Assembly (NCBI RefSeq): GCF_036417845.1
Contig: NC_090020.1
Span: 32,720,425 to 32,784,424 of the forward strand
DNA: 64,000 nucleotides
Direction: 5' to 3'
Source of the DNA: Apteryx mantelli
Taxonomy: Eukaryota > Chordata > Aves > Apterygiformes > Apterygidae
Below, in pieces: positions 12,201 through 25,508 of the stretch (positions are counted from its first letter, which is position 1; each line of letters opens with the position of its first letter). The translations under genes and the position numbers were made by a program. A model generated the notes under the pieces. It was not told the origin of the DNA and did no database searches. It saw nothing but the letters and a program-made list of their open reading frames with translations.

Positions 12201-15200
12201 CCTGTCTTTTGTACTTGCCATTGCATCTTTTGTCTTCTGTGAGCACACGCATACTTGCTTTCTGTCTCATCTGGATGATTTTGCCATGTTGGGCCAATGA
12301 GGGGTAGTCTATGTGTAGATGCTAAACTTCAAACATAACATCAGCACAGTTGTTAATGATTGTTGAAACAGCAGTACTGATTCAAAGCAAAGCTATAAAT
12401 GACTAGCACTTGAACAAATGCAGAACTATATATATCTTTGACCTGTTCAGTTACTGATATACACAGTGGTCTTTCTAAAGAATAAAAAAGTTAGCCTTTT
12501 TTAGCTTTGATAGTACATACTGCAATAATTCCTATCCTCCTCTTTTGCTGAAACACATGCTTGCTTCCTTCTTTGCCAATTTCTGCTCATCTTTTTTCAC
12601 TTGGTTTGATTTCTGGTTTGCTTGCATTTTGTTTCCTGTGTCATCTTGTGGTCTGTTGGTTTAAAAAAAAAAAAAATTGGATATATAATCATTAACTACC
12701 TTGATATCTTTTACTTTTTTCTTAATACTAAAAAGCCAAATGAACAGTTCTTTTTTGAGCTTTCTTCTTGGATAAAACTGAGACATTTTTCCAAAATGGT
12801 TCAAATCCAATATTAGATAAGTCAGGCATAGGCCTAAGGAGAAGTAGATATCCATCTTGTGTGGAATACCACCATGTATTTTAATTTCATAAATTAGCAG
12901 TCCTATTGAAGCCAATGCATCTGCTCATCTTGTGTCAAGTTAAATTCTTACATAAAATGGCTCTGGGCCCAAATTAAACATTTAAATCATTTTTCTGGCT
13001 CTTAGTCAGGTAACTATCATATTTATGCCTTTAAATATTTCTACTAAATTATTCTAAGTTCTGTGCAGCCTTATACTGGTTTTCTGTATTGCCAATGCTG
13101 TATGTTTTCCAAAGATGTATCATATTACTAATAAATTTCATGTTAATAAACCAGATGTAAATAAAATAGGATTAAAAAGCACAGCGTTTCCTAGCTCTAT
13201 TAATACTTGCTTCCTTTTTTATCTGGAAAATACACTTTGTTAACATTGGTAGTATTTATCATCTCTTATCAATTGCTTTGGTCTGATAAGAGTCTGAAGT
13301 TGTAAGAAAAGTATTTTAATGTGGATGAATTTTTTGTTTTTTTGTATTTTATAACCACTGGGAAGAAGCACTTGTCATTTAATTTTAAATAGATAATTTT
13401 ATTACATGTGTCCTCGACTGGCTTAGTACATAGTGATGTAGCATCACAAGAGGGCACACTAAGTCCTCTGGAATATAATTAGCGAAAGCCTTATCGGTTG
13501 GGATAAATCAATATCTGCAAATAAAACAATTAAAGCACACTTAGAATGTGGTTTCATGTATAATTCTTAACAAATGCTATGTATAAATACTTTTATGTAT
13601 GCGCCAAAAAAATTAACTAATCTTCCACTAAAATCCTTTTGATTTAGTTAAGTGAAAATTGTAAACTTCAGTGACTGAAAATTAGCAAAAAATTGGTTTC
13701 AAAAAAAAAACCCAAAGTTTTTTAACTTGTGTCACTTTTTTACAATGGTGTGTTACAGACAAATCATAATTAAAATGAAAATTCACGTAAGTAGAATTCC
13801 AGTTTTTAAATATAAACATTTAAGGATCTAAAAGCTTTTAAAGGGGTTCTTAACTTATGGTAAAATTCTTTCCTGTCTGTATTGTAGTCTTTATTTTGTA
13901 TTCTCTCTCTGAAGAAAGCACAGTGCTTCTCTGCTTACATCCACAAATGTGTGGAATGAGGTAACAAGGGATTTTTCATATGTAGTCTTAAGGATCCTTT
14001 TTCCCTCAGTGTTTTTCTGTACTAATGTTTCTTGCAATTCTGACTAATAATTAGACTTGACTAAGCATCAGGGCTTGTGTTCATCTACATACCCCTTTTT
14101 CCATCCCTCCATTTCTAAGTAGACATTTAGTGGCCCAGTTTTGATTAAATGCAGTAGGTGTATCTCTCTAGATCCCATACACATTTTGAAAATGCGTTAA
14201 CATAGTTCGCAGAAGATATCTTAAGAAAGGTTCTTTGAGGACTTTGTTAACAAGGTCAATGAAGGCAATATTGTGCAATCATCTATCTGGGTACAAACAA
14301 CATTTTTAAGTAGCCACTCCGAATAATGTGTAGAAGATCACCCTAATACTGCAGCAATGAAATATATATTAAAGATAGATACTGTGCAAAAGTAAACTAG
14401 CAACCTCAAACTGTGCTGTGATCTGACTGCTGCTTCACATACCTCCTACCTTGCAATTTCTTGCTAAGTTGACCCTGAAGCTGAAGATTAATCTCTTGTT
14501 TGTTTGTTCTTGTTGGTTCAGCTACATTCTGGACTTCTAATGAAAATTTAAAGACTACTGTTTCCTGGGAGTCATCGTTCTTAAAATGATACATTTCCAT
14601 TCTTATACTTTATTTGCTTCTTATAACTTCCTGAAACTTTTGACTTAATGCCTCAGTTTAACAAAACAAACCTCGGCAGAATATGAAAAGGGCTGTATAC
14701 TGTATTTTTAGAAAGCTGTCTCTATATAATGCAATGCAGTATTACTTATGGTATGTAGTTATATGTGCAAGACAGGTTAATGTCTTTTTTTTTCTGTGCC
14801 TGTTGAAGAGGCTGGTTCCATCTTCTGCACACACCCTTTCAGGTAGTGGAAGATAGAAAAGGTTAAGGGAGGATTTAATGGCTATCCCTGGCTAAGCAAA
14901 CCTGGCTCCACCAGCCACCTCCTCTGTTCATATGCTTCAGCCCCCTTAGCTGTTTTACTGGCCCTCTGCCAGCCTTATTCTATCAATGGACTTGCAGTTT
15001 GTCAAGAAACTTTTTTAGTTTCTTTCTGGAAGGTTAAGTTAGGCTGAACAAATTCTTAGACAATCAATTTATGAATGTTTGGAGGAGAAAAACAATCAGT
15101 AGAGACTTGTCAAAACCAGTTGTTGTTAAAACAATCTGATTTCTGTCTTGCAGAACAGCTGGACTATTGGATAATGAAAAAGCAATACATGTTTCACTTT

Positions 15201-18200
15201 GCCTTTGGAAGGACTGTTGTGTCACATACTAGCTTTCTTTAACTTGACTATGAATTTAATTTTAATTTGTCAATAATTTAAAAAACCCACCAAACAAAAC
15301 TCTCAAACACTTTCAAAATTCATCAGTGATTTGCTTTTCAACTGTTTGAGCATTTTAAGTATGTTTCAGCATACCTGAATGTAGTTGAATCTGTCCTGGT
15401 TCTGGTTCAACGTTTGTTAACTATAGATACAGTCGCATTGTTGGTTTAAGTTTGTCCAAATGTAAGCTGCCACCAAAAGTGCCAGTCATATCCTGTCCCC
15501 AGCTGCATGTTCCTGCCTCTTCCCTCAAGTTATCCTTTGCACTTGCATAGCTGCCTAGGAAGGAAGGCTGGACAGAAACTTGAGGAAGAATGAGGATTTT
15601 TTTGGTTTTTGGGTTTTTTTTTGGTGTCATCTCAGACTTAGATTGACTTAATTTTGTTGCAAATCCACATTCTTACATGTTTTATGCTTGCATGAATAAA
15701 ATGACTGACCTCCTCCAATCTGGAGAGGTTGCAAGCACTTTGGAGATCAGGATCAAAATGATTTTGAGAAATGAACTGAAATCATTAAGTTGCAAATCAA
15801 TAGCAATGAGTACGAAGCATTACAGAAAGAGAAATTCCATGTGCAAAGCTCAGAGAATTATCTTGCGATTATAGCAATATCAGATCAGGTCTAATCTGGA
15901 GAGAACACTGAGGCTTAGAGGTTTAGGTTACTGAGAAACACTACTTCTAGACTTAGCAGTACAAATATTTATTGTCTTTCTTGCTGGGTTTCTGCGGGTT
16001 TGTAGAATGAATAATTTATGTAAATGGTCTTAATTTATTACGGGCAAAATGAGCTATTTTGACTCAGACCACAGTTTAAACCTCTTTAAAAAAATTGGCC
16101 TATTTTGAACAGCTGCATTGGGAGATTGGGATGTGTGTGGAGGGAAGAAGAGTGACTTATAAAGGAGGAGGAATAGAAGGGGTGAGGAGTGTATGAGAGC
16201 TTTGACAGTGTACCTAGGTCCTCTCTAACCTCAGCTTCTGGGAATGGTACCTTAGTAAAACTTGTAGAACAACAACAACAACAAAAAGCTTTGTTTGTGG
16301 GAAAGAAGATTTAATTAACTGTTATGAAGAACTGGATCAGGCTAACTACAGAAACTGAACAATTCCCTTCCACAGAGGTATTTAAAAAGCAGAAGAGTAT
16401 TTGACATATTTCTGTCTCATCTCAAGGGGAAAACTAGATTCTTCCAATGAGGACTCTTCTAGACAATATAATTAATCTATCAGATGCGTGGGTATGTATG
16501 CAATAGCTGAGGCACAAAAAAATGGAGCAAGCAAAAGGCTATACTTGGAGAATATTTTTAATAGCTCTGGAGTCTGGATGACAGTGGTAAGAAAGGACAA
16601 ATTTGATAGAAACAGAGTAGAGTTGTCTAATAAAAATTTGTTTTGCTGTGAAGGAAGGGTAGTCTGCTAAAATTACAGCTCACAGATACAGGGTACTTTA
16701 TTTAAATAGTTTCCTGCATGTATTTGAAAGTTTGAACTTTTAGTGAGTTAATATTTGGTATGTATTTAGAGCTGTGCAAGATTTGAGTCAGGTTATGAGC
16801 TTTCTAAATATTTTAAACAAGGCCCAGCAAGAAAAGTGTGCACAGTTCACTTGCCCACTGAGAGCACTTAAGTACAAACAGAAATGGGCAAGAGCTGGGA
16901 GTTGCTTGCCTTAGCGAGATGTGCAAATTTGTGGAACATGAGTGATGTAGCAGGAGTATTCTACCAATATCTAACATTATTTGGTACTGCTAAATGTTTC
17001 AGATATAGAATACTGCTTTTTGATCTTTATTTTAGTCTTTTTTTTAAAAAAAAAAGCATTTTTGCGTGCTTTCTTGCTTACCCATGAAGCAGGAATGGAT
17101 TCTGTGGTAATAAGAATGTGCTTGCCGCGTACTCCTTTGTGAATGCATTGTGATAGCTTCTAATTAAATGATCAAACTGTTCTTCAAAAATATATGACTT
17201 TTTTTACTTTCACAATGAGAGAGGCATATTTCTATTCTGTGAGATTTCTAATTCTGTACACTGTATTGAAGTTACAATGTTGAGAGTTGCCAACAGTTCA
17301 GGAAGCTAACAGTAATGCAGGAAACACCTCGTTACTGTTAAAAAGCTCGTGTGATATGTGGCTCTTCTTTTACACACCTGTAGTGCTAGTCTGAGAGTTA
17401 CCAATGAAGGCTGAAGTATATTCTGCAAATGGTTACTTTTTTTATTGGATGACTATCCTGCAAGATTACTGTTTTTTTCTGAACAAAAATCATCCATCAA
17501 AGAAAAACTTGTGAAGCTAACTATGTTTAAAATACTAGTAAGACTTGCTTCATCCCATTTTTTTCACTGCAAATATTTAAAATTGTGTGTTAAACTGTCA
17601 TATGCTCTGTAACTTCATTATTTTGAAATCTCAATTTAGATACAGTGTTAAGAAATACTTTTATTCATTTTGTCATTTTATACAATTTTGTAAGATTACA
17701 TTGAGTGAGGTACAAAGAACAATGATGGCTTATGCTATTCAGCAGGTAGTAGAAAATGCATTGTTCTGTTAACAAGCCTTGCTAATGATTTGCTGTGTAC
17801 TCCTTAGTAAGAGGCTTCATCTCTGTGGTTCTCGCACACATTTTCCCTGTGAGTTTTTTGAATTGCCAGAAGAGTTTTTCATTATCAAAACCTTCAATAA
17901 AGTGAAGACTATCACTGTGTTTCCAAACCTGAATTTGGTGATGGTAAGGAAAAATGTGGCAGAAATGAATGTAGAGTTCCTACCTCCAGAGAAAGGAAGT
18001 ATATAGTAGAGATATAAAATCAAGTGGAGGGCATATACGATAAATGATCACAGCAATTACAGTAATAGCAGCTTATTTTCAATATGTTACAAATAATATT
18101 TTTCTGTATACTGTGTGAGGCCTGTTGCTGCTGGCAGAAAGATGCTGAATTGTCCTTCAGTGATCCTTGGTGGATCGGTTTCTCACAGTCTTCAGAGCTG

Positions 18201-20772
18201 CCCAGTACAAGAGTGTTAGAGGACAATTGCTTCACGTTAACTGCATGTGCTGCAGCTGTGAGGCTTATTTAGAATTCCAAGGTTTGGCTTCAGAGTATTT
18301 TTTTTTTTTAACTGCTTTTTAGTGGTTTTTTTTGGCTACTTATTTATGTTATGGAAGTAAGTATGTTTCAGTTACAGAAACTGAAATTGTACAGATAGAC
18401 CAAAAGTTGTTTTAGGCTAACCTCTAAAAGTGACATTTTTTGAAGTTTTAATTTATAATATGCACCTGATAGTTCTTAATCTATATAACTCTACAGTAGT
18501 ACAAAAATGCTTAAAGCAAACATTGCTTGCTCTGCATGACCATGATATGAAAATCCAGATAACATCAACTTCAATCCGTGGCATTAAGCACAGATATCAC
18601 AGACGTAGTGTTCCCATCACAGCACTGAGAACCTTTAATTGTTCTACTATTCCCAGTTAGGTTTCAAGATAGGGAAATTACTGTAATGGCCATGTGATAC
18701 TTACAGATGTTGTTCATCCACCAACCTGAGGTTTGCAAAATCTTCACTCAGCCGTTGTTACAGGTCTTCCTAAATCCTTTGGTCCATGTTTTTGCTGTTT
18801 GCCAGACTTCTTTTAATTAAGTATGAAGCAATCACTATTATGATATGAGGGCCCAATGTGCATTTCAGGGTATTTAATGTTTCACCTTCCTCAAAGTTTG
18901 TTTTAAGACAAACTGGCAAAACACATCTGCACTCTTATCTGCATAGGTAAATCCTCTTTGTAAAGCTACACTGAATTCACTGGGACGCTGATGAAATTTG
19001 TGAATCTGTTTCTGGATCCTGATACAAGATTGACTTCTGAAAGTACACACGGATGTACATATCAGTTAAGGCAGTGCAAGTTGCAAAGTGTCTTGCAAAA
19101 TGCATGAAATTTGAAAGCACTTGAAATAGCAAACAGTTATGATGAATAATAAGATGATTAAATTCAGAAAAAGGATCTGGGAAAACTTCTCTCAAATGGA
19201 GAACAGAGAAATATCCACTAGAAATAGCTTGAAAAATTCAATGAGTATCTCTTTCTTCAGAGTATTTGGAATTTACTGGGATACTTGAGTAACGGACTTC
19301 TGGAGTGAGCCTTGTGGCCCGGACAGCTTTGCTGAAGTTTCTTAGTGCAGGGAGATTGATATAAAAGTGAAATAAAGTGTTTTCTTCAGCTTGTCTGAGG
19401 AAACACTTCCTCATCAACAACATCCCTGTAAGAGTTTTTTCTGAGTGGTAGAAATCCATCAAAGAAGGGAGATGCTTGCTGTATCTTGTGTACTTTGCCC
19501 GAAGTTAGTTTGGGGAACAGAACAGATTATTTTTTTGGCACAAGCAAGCCTTTCTCTCACTGATGCTAGCTTGACAGCACCCCATGGATTCTTACAAAAG
19601 CAATAGCAGACTCCTTGGGGGAGTCTGAACTCTCTTTTGTGCTGATATTGGGAACTCCATGCAGGATGATTCTGGCTACTGAAGCCTATGGCAAGGCTGT
19701 GAAACAGTGTCACAGAAAGAACATCTGGTCACTTAAGACACTTAAAAACAGACTTGGCTGTATGATATGGATGCATCTCTGAACAGACAGAGAAAGAGCT
19801 GCGAGTCTTAATGATCAATTGCATCTTCCTTTCTCTAATTTCCTATTCTAGTCCAGAAAGCAGTCAGAAAGGACATTAGCAAGCTAAAGTGTGTAATTTT
19901 AGCTTGACAGTCATAAGAAAACAGAGAATGCGTGAAAGTTAAAAATTTCTGTGATGAACTTCTCGCTATTGTTGCAACAGATGTTGATGCATTTTAGTAT
20001 TTTTTCCCTTTTATAGGTGTTTGCATATTTTTCTTTCCAGTGAGAAGACCTTTTGTTTGCTGTAAGAAGCTATTAACCAGAGTGTTAATGGGTTTCCAGC
20101 TATTAAGATGTAATGATATACCTTAAGTATTTAACTATAAATTTGAAAAATCTCCATGAGCAATCTCAAAGGAATAGTTAGAATGCACTCTTAGTAAATT
20201 GGCTCATTTTCTTGTAATTTACTAGAAGTAAACATACAAGCAGTCGTAATGTGAAAAGTATATTAATCCCTGGAGTTACATTGTATGTATGAAATTGCTA
20301 CTTTCAAAGTTTAAGCCATATGACGCTATTTGGGCTCCCGCTTGTTACTTAGAATCACAGTAGAAAAATAATCACCATCTTTTGAGTTAGGAATTTGAAA
20401 TATAAATTTAGCATCTAGAAGCAATGTAGTAATAAATTAAGTTTGATGTTGCATAACAATGTATCTTTTCTAAAGGATTACTTTGGCAGAAGAGAGTCAA
20501 CGGGAGACCTTATAGTTAAAGCTTGTTTCTTTCATTTTATAAAAGCAGTCTAGAAATACATTCACATGAGATCTTCTGGAAAAAATAAAGCTAGTGGTTC
20601 TTGACAGCAAATCTTGAAGCAACTAGCTTGATCCCATGCTATGGAGAGGGAGGGAAAAATCCTTTTTTGGCCATACTACTTTTAATAAAAGCAACTCAAC
20701 TCTAACACATCCATTTCAGAAACAGTTGTTAAAGGATTATCTGATTTGTTTTTTTATTTTTTCCCTTTACAG
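5879..20772 (+). other. AOPEP: AOPEP intron 1 (putative)
   Basis: About 14.9 kb between the donor in the CpG island and the acceptor before the first coding exon. The first ~350 bases are the downstream half of the CpG island, including a run of 13 C at 5958-5970. The remainder is AT-rich with poly-T and poly-A tracts (for example near 10120, 10245 and 12664) and an AAC run at 16268-16285. I saw no coding exon, RNA gene or well-preserved transposon. Open frames up to 115 codons (for example 8442-8789) resemble nothing known. Confidence 0.6.
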
Positions 20773-20933
20773 AATGAGAGAGAAGTGGAGCAACTCCAAT
20801 TCATTTCAATAATGTAATATTAGTCAAAAGTTATTTTTGGCACTGCAAGGCTTAATATCCTTGCTCTTCCTGGAAGCACTTTGTGTAAAAAATGAGTAAC
20901 AATTTGTAAAACAGTTGCCTAGCAAACTGGATC
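20773..20933 (+). other. AOPEP: AOPEP exon 2, 5'UTR part, with three upstream ORFs
   Basis: The acceptor is a T-rich tract ending TTTACAG at 20772. The 161-base leader segment before the AOPEP start holds three upstream AUGs, all closed before the main start. uORF1 is 12 codons (20774-20812). A minimal start-stop, ATGTAA, lies at 20812-20817; its A is also the last base of the uORF1 stop codon. uORF3 is 5 codons (20892-20909). Such elements commonly reduce translation of the main frame. Whether all transcripts include this segment depends on which first exon is used. Confidence 0.65.
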
Positions 20934-21739
20934 ATGGAGAAGCAGCTAGACCCCATGAAGGATGACTTGCCCTTAATGGCCAACACTAGCCACATGCTTG
21001 TAAAACATTATACATTGGACTTGGATGTGGATTTTAAAAGTCAAATTATTGAGGGCATCATAGTTTTCTTCTTTGAGACAGGGAGCAGATACAGGAAAAC
21101 CAGCAGCACTGACGAAGAAGGCTGCCAGTCACAGTTTGATGAAACCTGTAAAATTAGGGCATCTGAACCCTGCCACATTCCTGTGACAGATCTAAGTGCC
21201 TGCTCATCTACAATGGAATATAATGATTTTGCTGTCTGTGGTAAAGGTGAAAAAGATACTTCTGATAAAAATGGTAACCATAGCAACGGGGAACAGGCTT
21301 CTGGGATTCCTAGTTCAAAGAACTGCTGTGACATAGAGAATCATGGGAGCACAGATTTTTTGCTGGTGTTGGACTGCTGTGATTTATCCGTGCTAAAGGT
21401 TGAGGAGGTAGATGTTGCTGCTGTGGCAGACATTGAAAAATTTGCAAGGTCTGCCAAGCTAACTGATGCTTCTGAAGAGCTGGGAAATCTCAGGAATCAG
21501 ATTGTACATGAACTTGTGACTTTACCTGCGGATCGCTGGAAGGAACAGCTATACTATTACACTCGCTGCAGCCAGGCACCTGGCTGTGGAGAGCTTCTGT
21601 TTACTACTGGCACTTGGAGCTTGGAGATAAGGAAATTGGGGATTTGCACTCCAAGAGACTTTCCTCATGCAATAAGAATATGGTACAAAACCAAACCTGA
21701 GGGAAGATCTGTTACATGGACTACAGACCAGAGTGGCAG
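20934..21739 (+). CDS. AOPEP: Aminopeptidase O (AOPEP), exon 2: start codon to residue 268
   Basis: First coding exon of a zinc metallopeptidase of family M1, which removes N-terminal amino acids from peptides; mammalian AP-O is reported to convert angiotensin III to angiotensin IV. The chosen ATG has A at -3 and G at +4, and the protein begins MEKQLDPMKDDLPLMANTSH, matching the vertebrate N-terminus as I recall it. Residues 1-50 start the N-terminal M1 beta domain, with HYTLDLDVDF near 25. Residues ~52-150 are polar, rich in Ser, Asp, Glu and Cys, and form an insertion typical of vertebrate AP-O. The M1-like fold resumes with FLLVLDCCDLSVLKVEEVDV near 143-162. The exon ends in QSG plus two bases of an Arg codon at donor GGCAG|GTATGT. 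If the intron is not removed, the frame stops five codons later. No signal peptide or membrane segment is seen. Identification is strong. Confidence 0.95.
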
Positions 21740-24010
21740 GTATGTAGCTATTAGCTGAAAGGCTTTGTATGCATTAATTTTAAACATGGGTGCAAGAATA
21801 TAGAGTCAGTCACAGCTGAGCAGCTGTGTGAAGAGGATAAGCAGTCTCTTCCCTTTTTTTAATTTCATCCTTGGTTTGAATACTATTGCACTCTTATAGG
21901 AGAGCAGGTAAACTCTTTGCTCAGGAAACCCCAATGTACTTGCAGACCTTAAGCCTGGCTCAGTGATAGCATTTGTTCATTCTGAGTGGGAGTAAATGAT
22001 TGTTGTATATCGGACATAAGTGTGTACAGGGAATAAGGTATTGTCATTTAAGGGAGGAAAATGTATACATAATAGGTTATTTTCACTTTAATACTCTATG
22101 TTCATTTTCCTTCCTGTGTTAAGGAACTGATCATACAGCATAAAGATCAGTATGCATAATAATTAATAGAATTGCTCCCCAACTAGTCTTTTGTCAATAT
22201 TGTAATAAGTTTAGAGATAGTCTTTTCCTGCTTAGTCTCTCATAATCAACTTTTAAAATCTCCTTCATCTATTACGTAAAATACATTGATGATAGCAAAT
22301 GAATTGCAAACTGAGACTGTAAGAATTTTTATTATCTAGCTTTTGTGAAAGTACGCAGTGCTGTACAGAAATCTTCAAGATAAGTTCTTTATAGGAGAGA
22401 AACTACAGTCTGCTCTTGATATATACAATTGTAACATTGTTTTACTGTGATGTTCAAAGCTCGATTTTAATGGTTGTTCTTAATCTGTGATAGCTACAAA
22501 CCTGGAGCAAAGTTGGACGAGGAGGAAGAAAATCGGTCCAAGTGAATATTTGCTTTTCATTCCTGAACTAGAGATTTATGTTTGCCTTTCATTTCAGTTA
22601 TGCTAATATTAATTGAGAGGTTCCTCACTAACATCCACATTAGGGAGGAGAACGAAGCCTTTTTAAATTGTGCATCTAGTATTTAGGCAACTTTACTGCT
22701 AAACCATGATCAGCCTCAAGCCCAGGGGCTTATATTCATTACCTCCTCCCCTTATGCCCTCCCCACCTCACCCCCCAAAAAGTTATTATGGGTATGAGTG
22801 CAGGAAATTTAACACAGTATAATGTCTTTACTCACAAAAATTCTGAGTTTTGACTGAAGAATGCAAAAGTAATGCAATTACCTGTAATCATACATTGTGT
22901 CAGTATCTCCCTGCCCTTTACTTAAGTCTTTGAGACTAACTTTAGCTACACTCTTCTGGTATAGGACTCCTCTTCTGTATGTTGCCTCACAAAAATATTG
23001 TGCGCTTTGAAGTTTTGGTTTTTTTTTCCTCTTTCTTTAAACCATCTAAATCACTAGGAACTTCTGACTCTTTTTCCTTTCACTCCAAACCTTTATGCTT
23101 ATTTTAGGGGCATTTCATGGCAGTTGAACACAGACATAGAATTTTATGAATCAGTAATGAAAAAGGAAAAGACAGTTTGACATGGGTTGGGTAGCCTGAT
23201 GGTAGCATGTAGTCTCAAGCTGCTTTATTTTCTGTCACTTGTAGGGTATTCCAGAATCTACCACCTGGCAGAAAATAAGTTTTCATGTCACAGTTCTTAG
23301 AAGCCTTCTTGTTAAATTTTTTTGAAAAATTCTGTATGCGATGAACCCAAAAATATAGTGGCCAAGCTCATTGTGCAAAATTCTGTCATATTTTTCTTCT
23401 TGTTTCTATAAATAAAACCCATTAAAAAGGTACAGGGGAAGTACTATTACAATTTATTCTCATGGGGGAATTCTTTAAATTGTTCCAAATTATGTGTATG
23501 GTACTTTCTAGGCAGATGTCAAATCCTTTCCCAAAGGAGACTATAATCTGTGGTTCTAACCCTGAAGAAAAGTCAAGTGAATAACAAAGAGCAAGCATTT
23601 GGTAGTCACTTCCAATATGCTTCATCTGATTTAATGTTTGTACAGTGTTCTGAAATTTACCCTGTGCATTAATTATTTTATGAAGACTTCCATTTTATTC
23701 ATTTTAAACAATGCTTGTATTGTAATTCACAAAAATCTGTTAAAACAAACAAAGCTTTGTGGGCTGTGTTTAGAAAAGTTGAGATATGTATATAGAAACC
23801 TGATATGGGCATAACAGGGCACATATCAGTTTTCAGTACAGGAACGGAACACACAGAATTTCAGTATTTCCCTGTTTGGTCTTTTGATCCTAGAAACTAC
23901 ATAATGATCAAAAAGGGAGGTTATCTTTAGCCTTCTAAGATTTTTTTGATAAATGCTTTTTGGGACCTTTATACAGAAGAACAAGAGGGCAAAAAAGAGA
24001 AAGTGAGTAT

Positions 24011-24110
24011 GTGTGTCTGTATGTGTGTGTGTCAGGGAGACACACACACAGACACACACACCCGTGCTCACATGTACATGCACACACATACATATACATA
24101 TATATAGACA
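24011..24110. repeat. TG/CA microsatellite with inverted halves
   Basis: A run of TG repeats turns into a run of CA repeats on the same strand. TGTGTGTGTGTC at 24022-24033 is perfectly complementary to GACACACACACA at 24039-24050 across a 5-base AGGGA centre. Pairing extends to 24011-24061 with two mismatches. The tract continues as CA/TA-rich sequence to about 24110. Confidence 0.9.
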
Positions 24111-25488
24111 TACGCACTTTTGTCTTTCCAAAAGTTAGAGTTGTGAAGATTGCATCCATTCATAAAATTGGCAAGTAACTTTTAACAGTGATCAATAACA
24201 TCATTATTAAAATAGAAAAATTACCTTCAGTAGAATATTTGTAATATACCCATCAAGAACAAAGAGAAAACTGTTCTATTTCAAGGTTTTTCAACTTCTC
24301 TTTACTAACACAATGCAACAGCATTGGGGTTACAAACTAAGAAGATAGTGTTGAGATTTAAGCAAAATTATACTTTTGTTTAGGTATTCTTACTAATATT
24401 AAATATTATAAAAACTGTTCTAAAATAAAAGCTAAATTTAGGAGGTATAGTAACCTCTTTGTGGGAGAGAAAAGTGCATATAAAGTATTTTTGATTGCTG
24501 GGAAGGAGAAGCTTTGTGCCAGCCGAATCAAAGCATTTAAGCAGGTTTGCTTAACTCTTAGGAGCATATAGCAGTGTTGAGTTAGCAAGGCTACCAGTAT
24601 ATTTCAGAATAATTGCTTTCTCATGATCTTTGTTAAGAATCCTTATTGCATAAAATATTATCTTGGGATTCCCTCCCTTTATTGTTTAAGAAAAGAATTA
24701 CACACATTTGGGTTAAAATTAAAGCACCTGTAGTGCGAGATTCCTCTCACCTTTCTTCTGCCTTACGTAGTGCCACCTCTAGTGCCATCATAAATTAGTT
24801 AATAATTGTGTTGTTATTAGTAAGAGAATAGAATTGCTCTTATTTCCTCATTGCGGGGTTAGAAATGAAGGAGTATCTCTGTTATGAAAGTCATCAATGA
24901 AAGACATTCCATGACATTGAAAGCTTTAAGTACTAGGTCCTAATCCTGTTGCTACCTGTGCATTGTTTATCTTGGCATACATGAAAAGGTCAAGCTATTT
25001 GGAGTAAAGTTGAGCACATGCATTTATTTTTTAGGCTGCGGCCTAGATATTAGATATACAGAAAAAGAGAAATTCTATGACACAAAGGGAATGGATTGAA
25101 TTACTCTAAGCGTAACTTTAAATTTGTGATTTAGAAGAATACTATGGAAAAAGTATATTTTTAGAAAGTATAAAAGGAAGATTGTGCAGTTGCAGGGAAG
25201 CTCTTTAGAAGGAATTAACCTTGTGCAGATTTGAGAGGTCCCAAAATGGGAAATATTGAAAAATGTGAAATGAACTATAACAAAAACTTACTGTAAAATC
25301 TTCATTCTTGTTTGACCATTTTAAATGTCTTATCTTATAAAAATATTTTTGTACCTGTCTAGCCTACTATTTTATAATACTTTATTAAATTAAAACATCA
25401 ATATATTTTTAGAGAATTCAAGATATACTTTTGTCTCTATGCAAGCTTTGAAGGTGAATACAACAAGCATAAATCTATCATGTAGTAA

Positions 25489-25508
25489 AAGTGCTAATGC
25501 TAGCACTT
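25489..25508. repeat. Perfect 8-bp inverted repeat, 4-base loop
   Basis: AAGTGCTA (25489-25496) and TAGCACTT (25501-25508) are exact reverse complements around ATGC. It is a short hairpin-capable site with no known role, and it may be chance in 64 kb. Confidence 0.6.
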
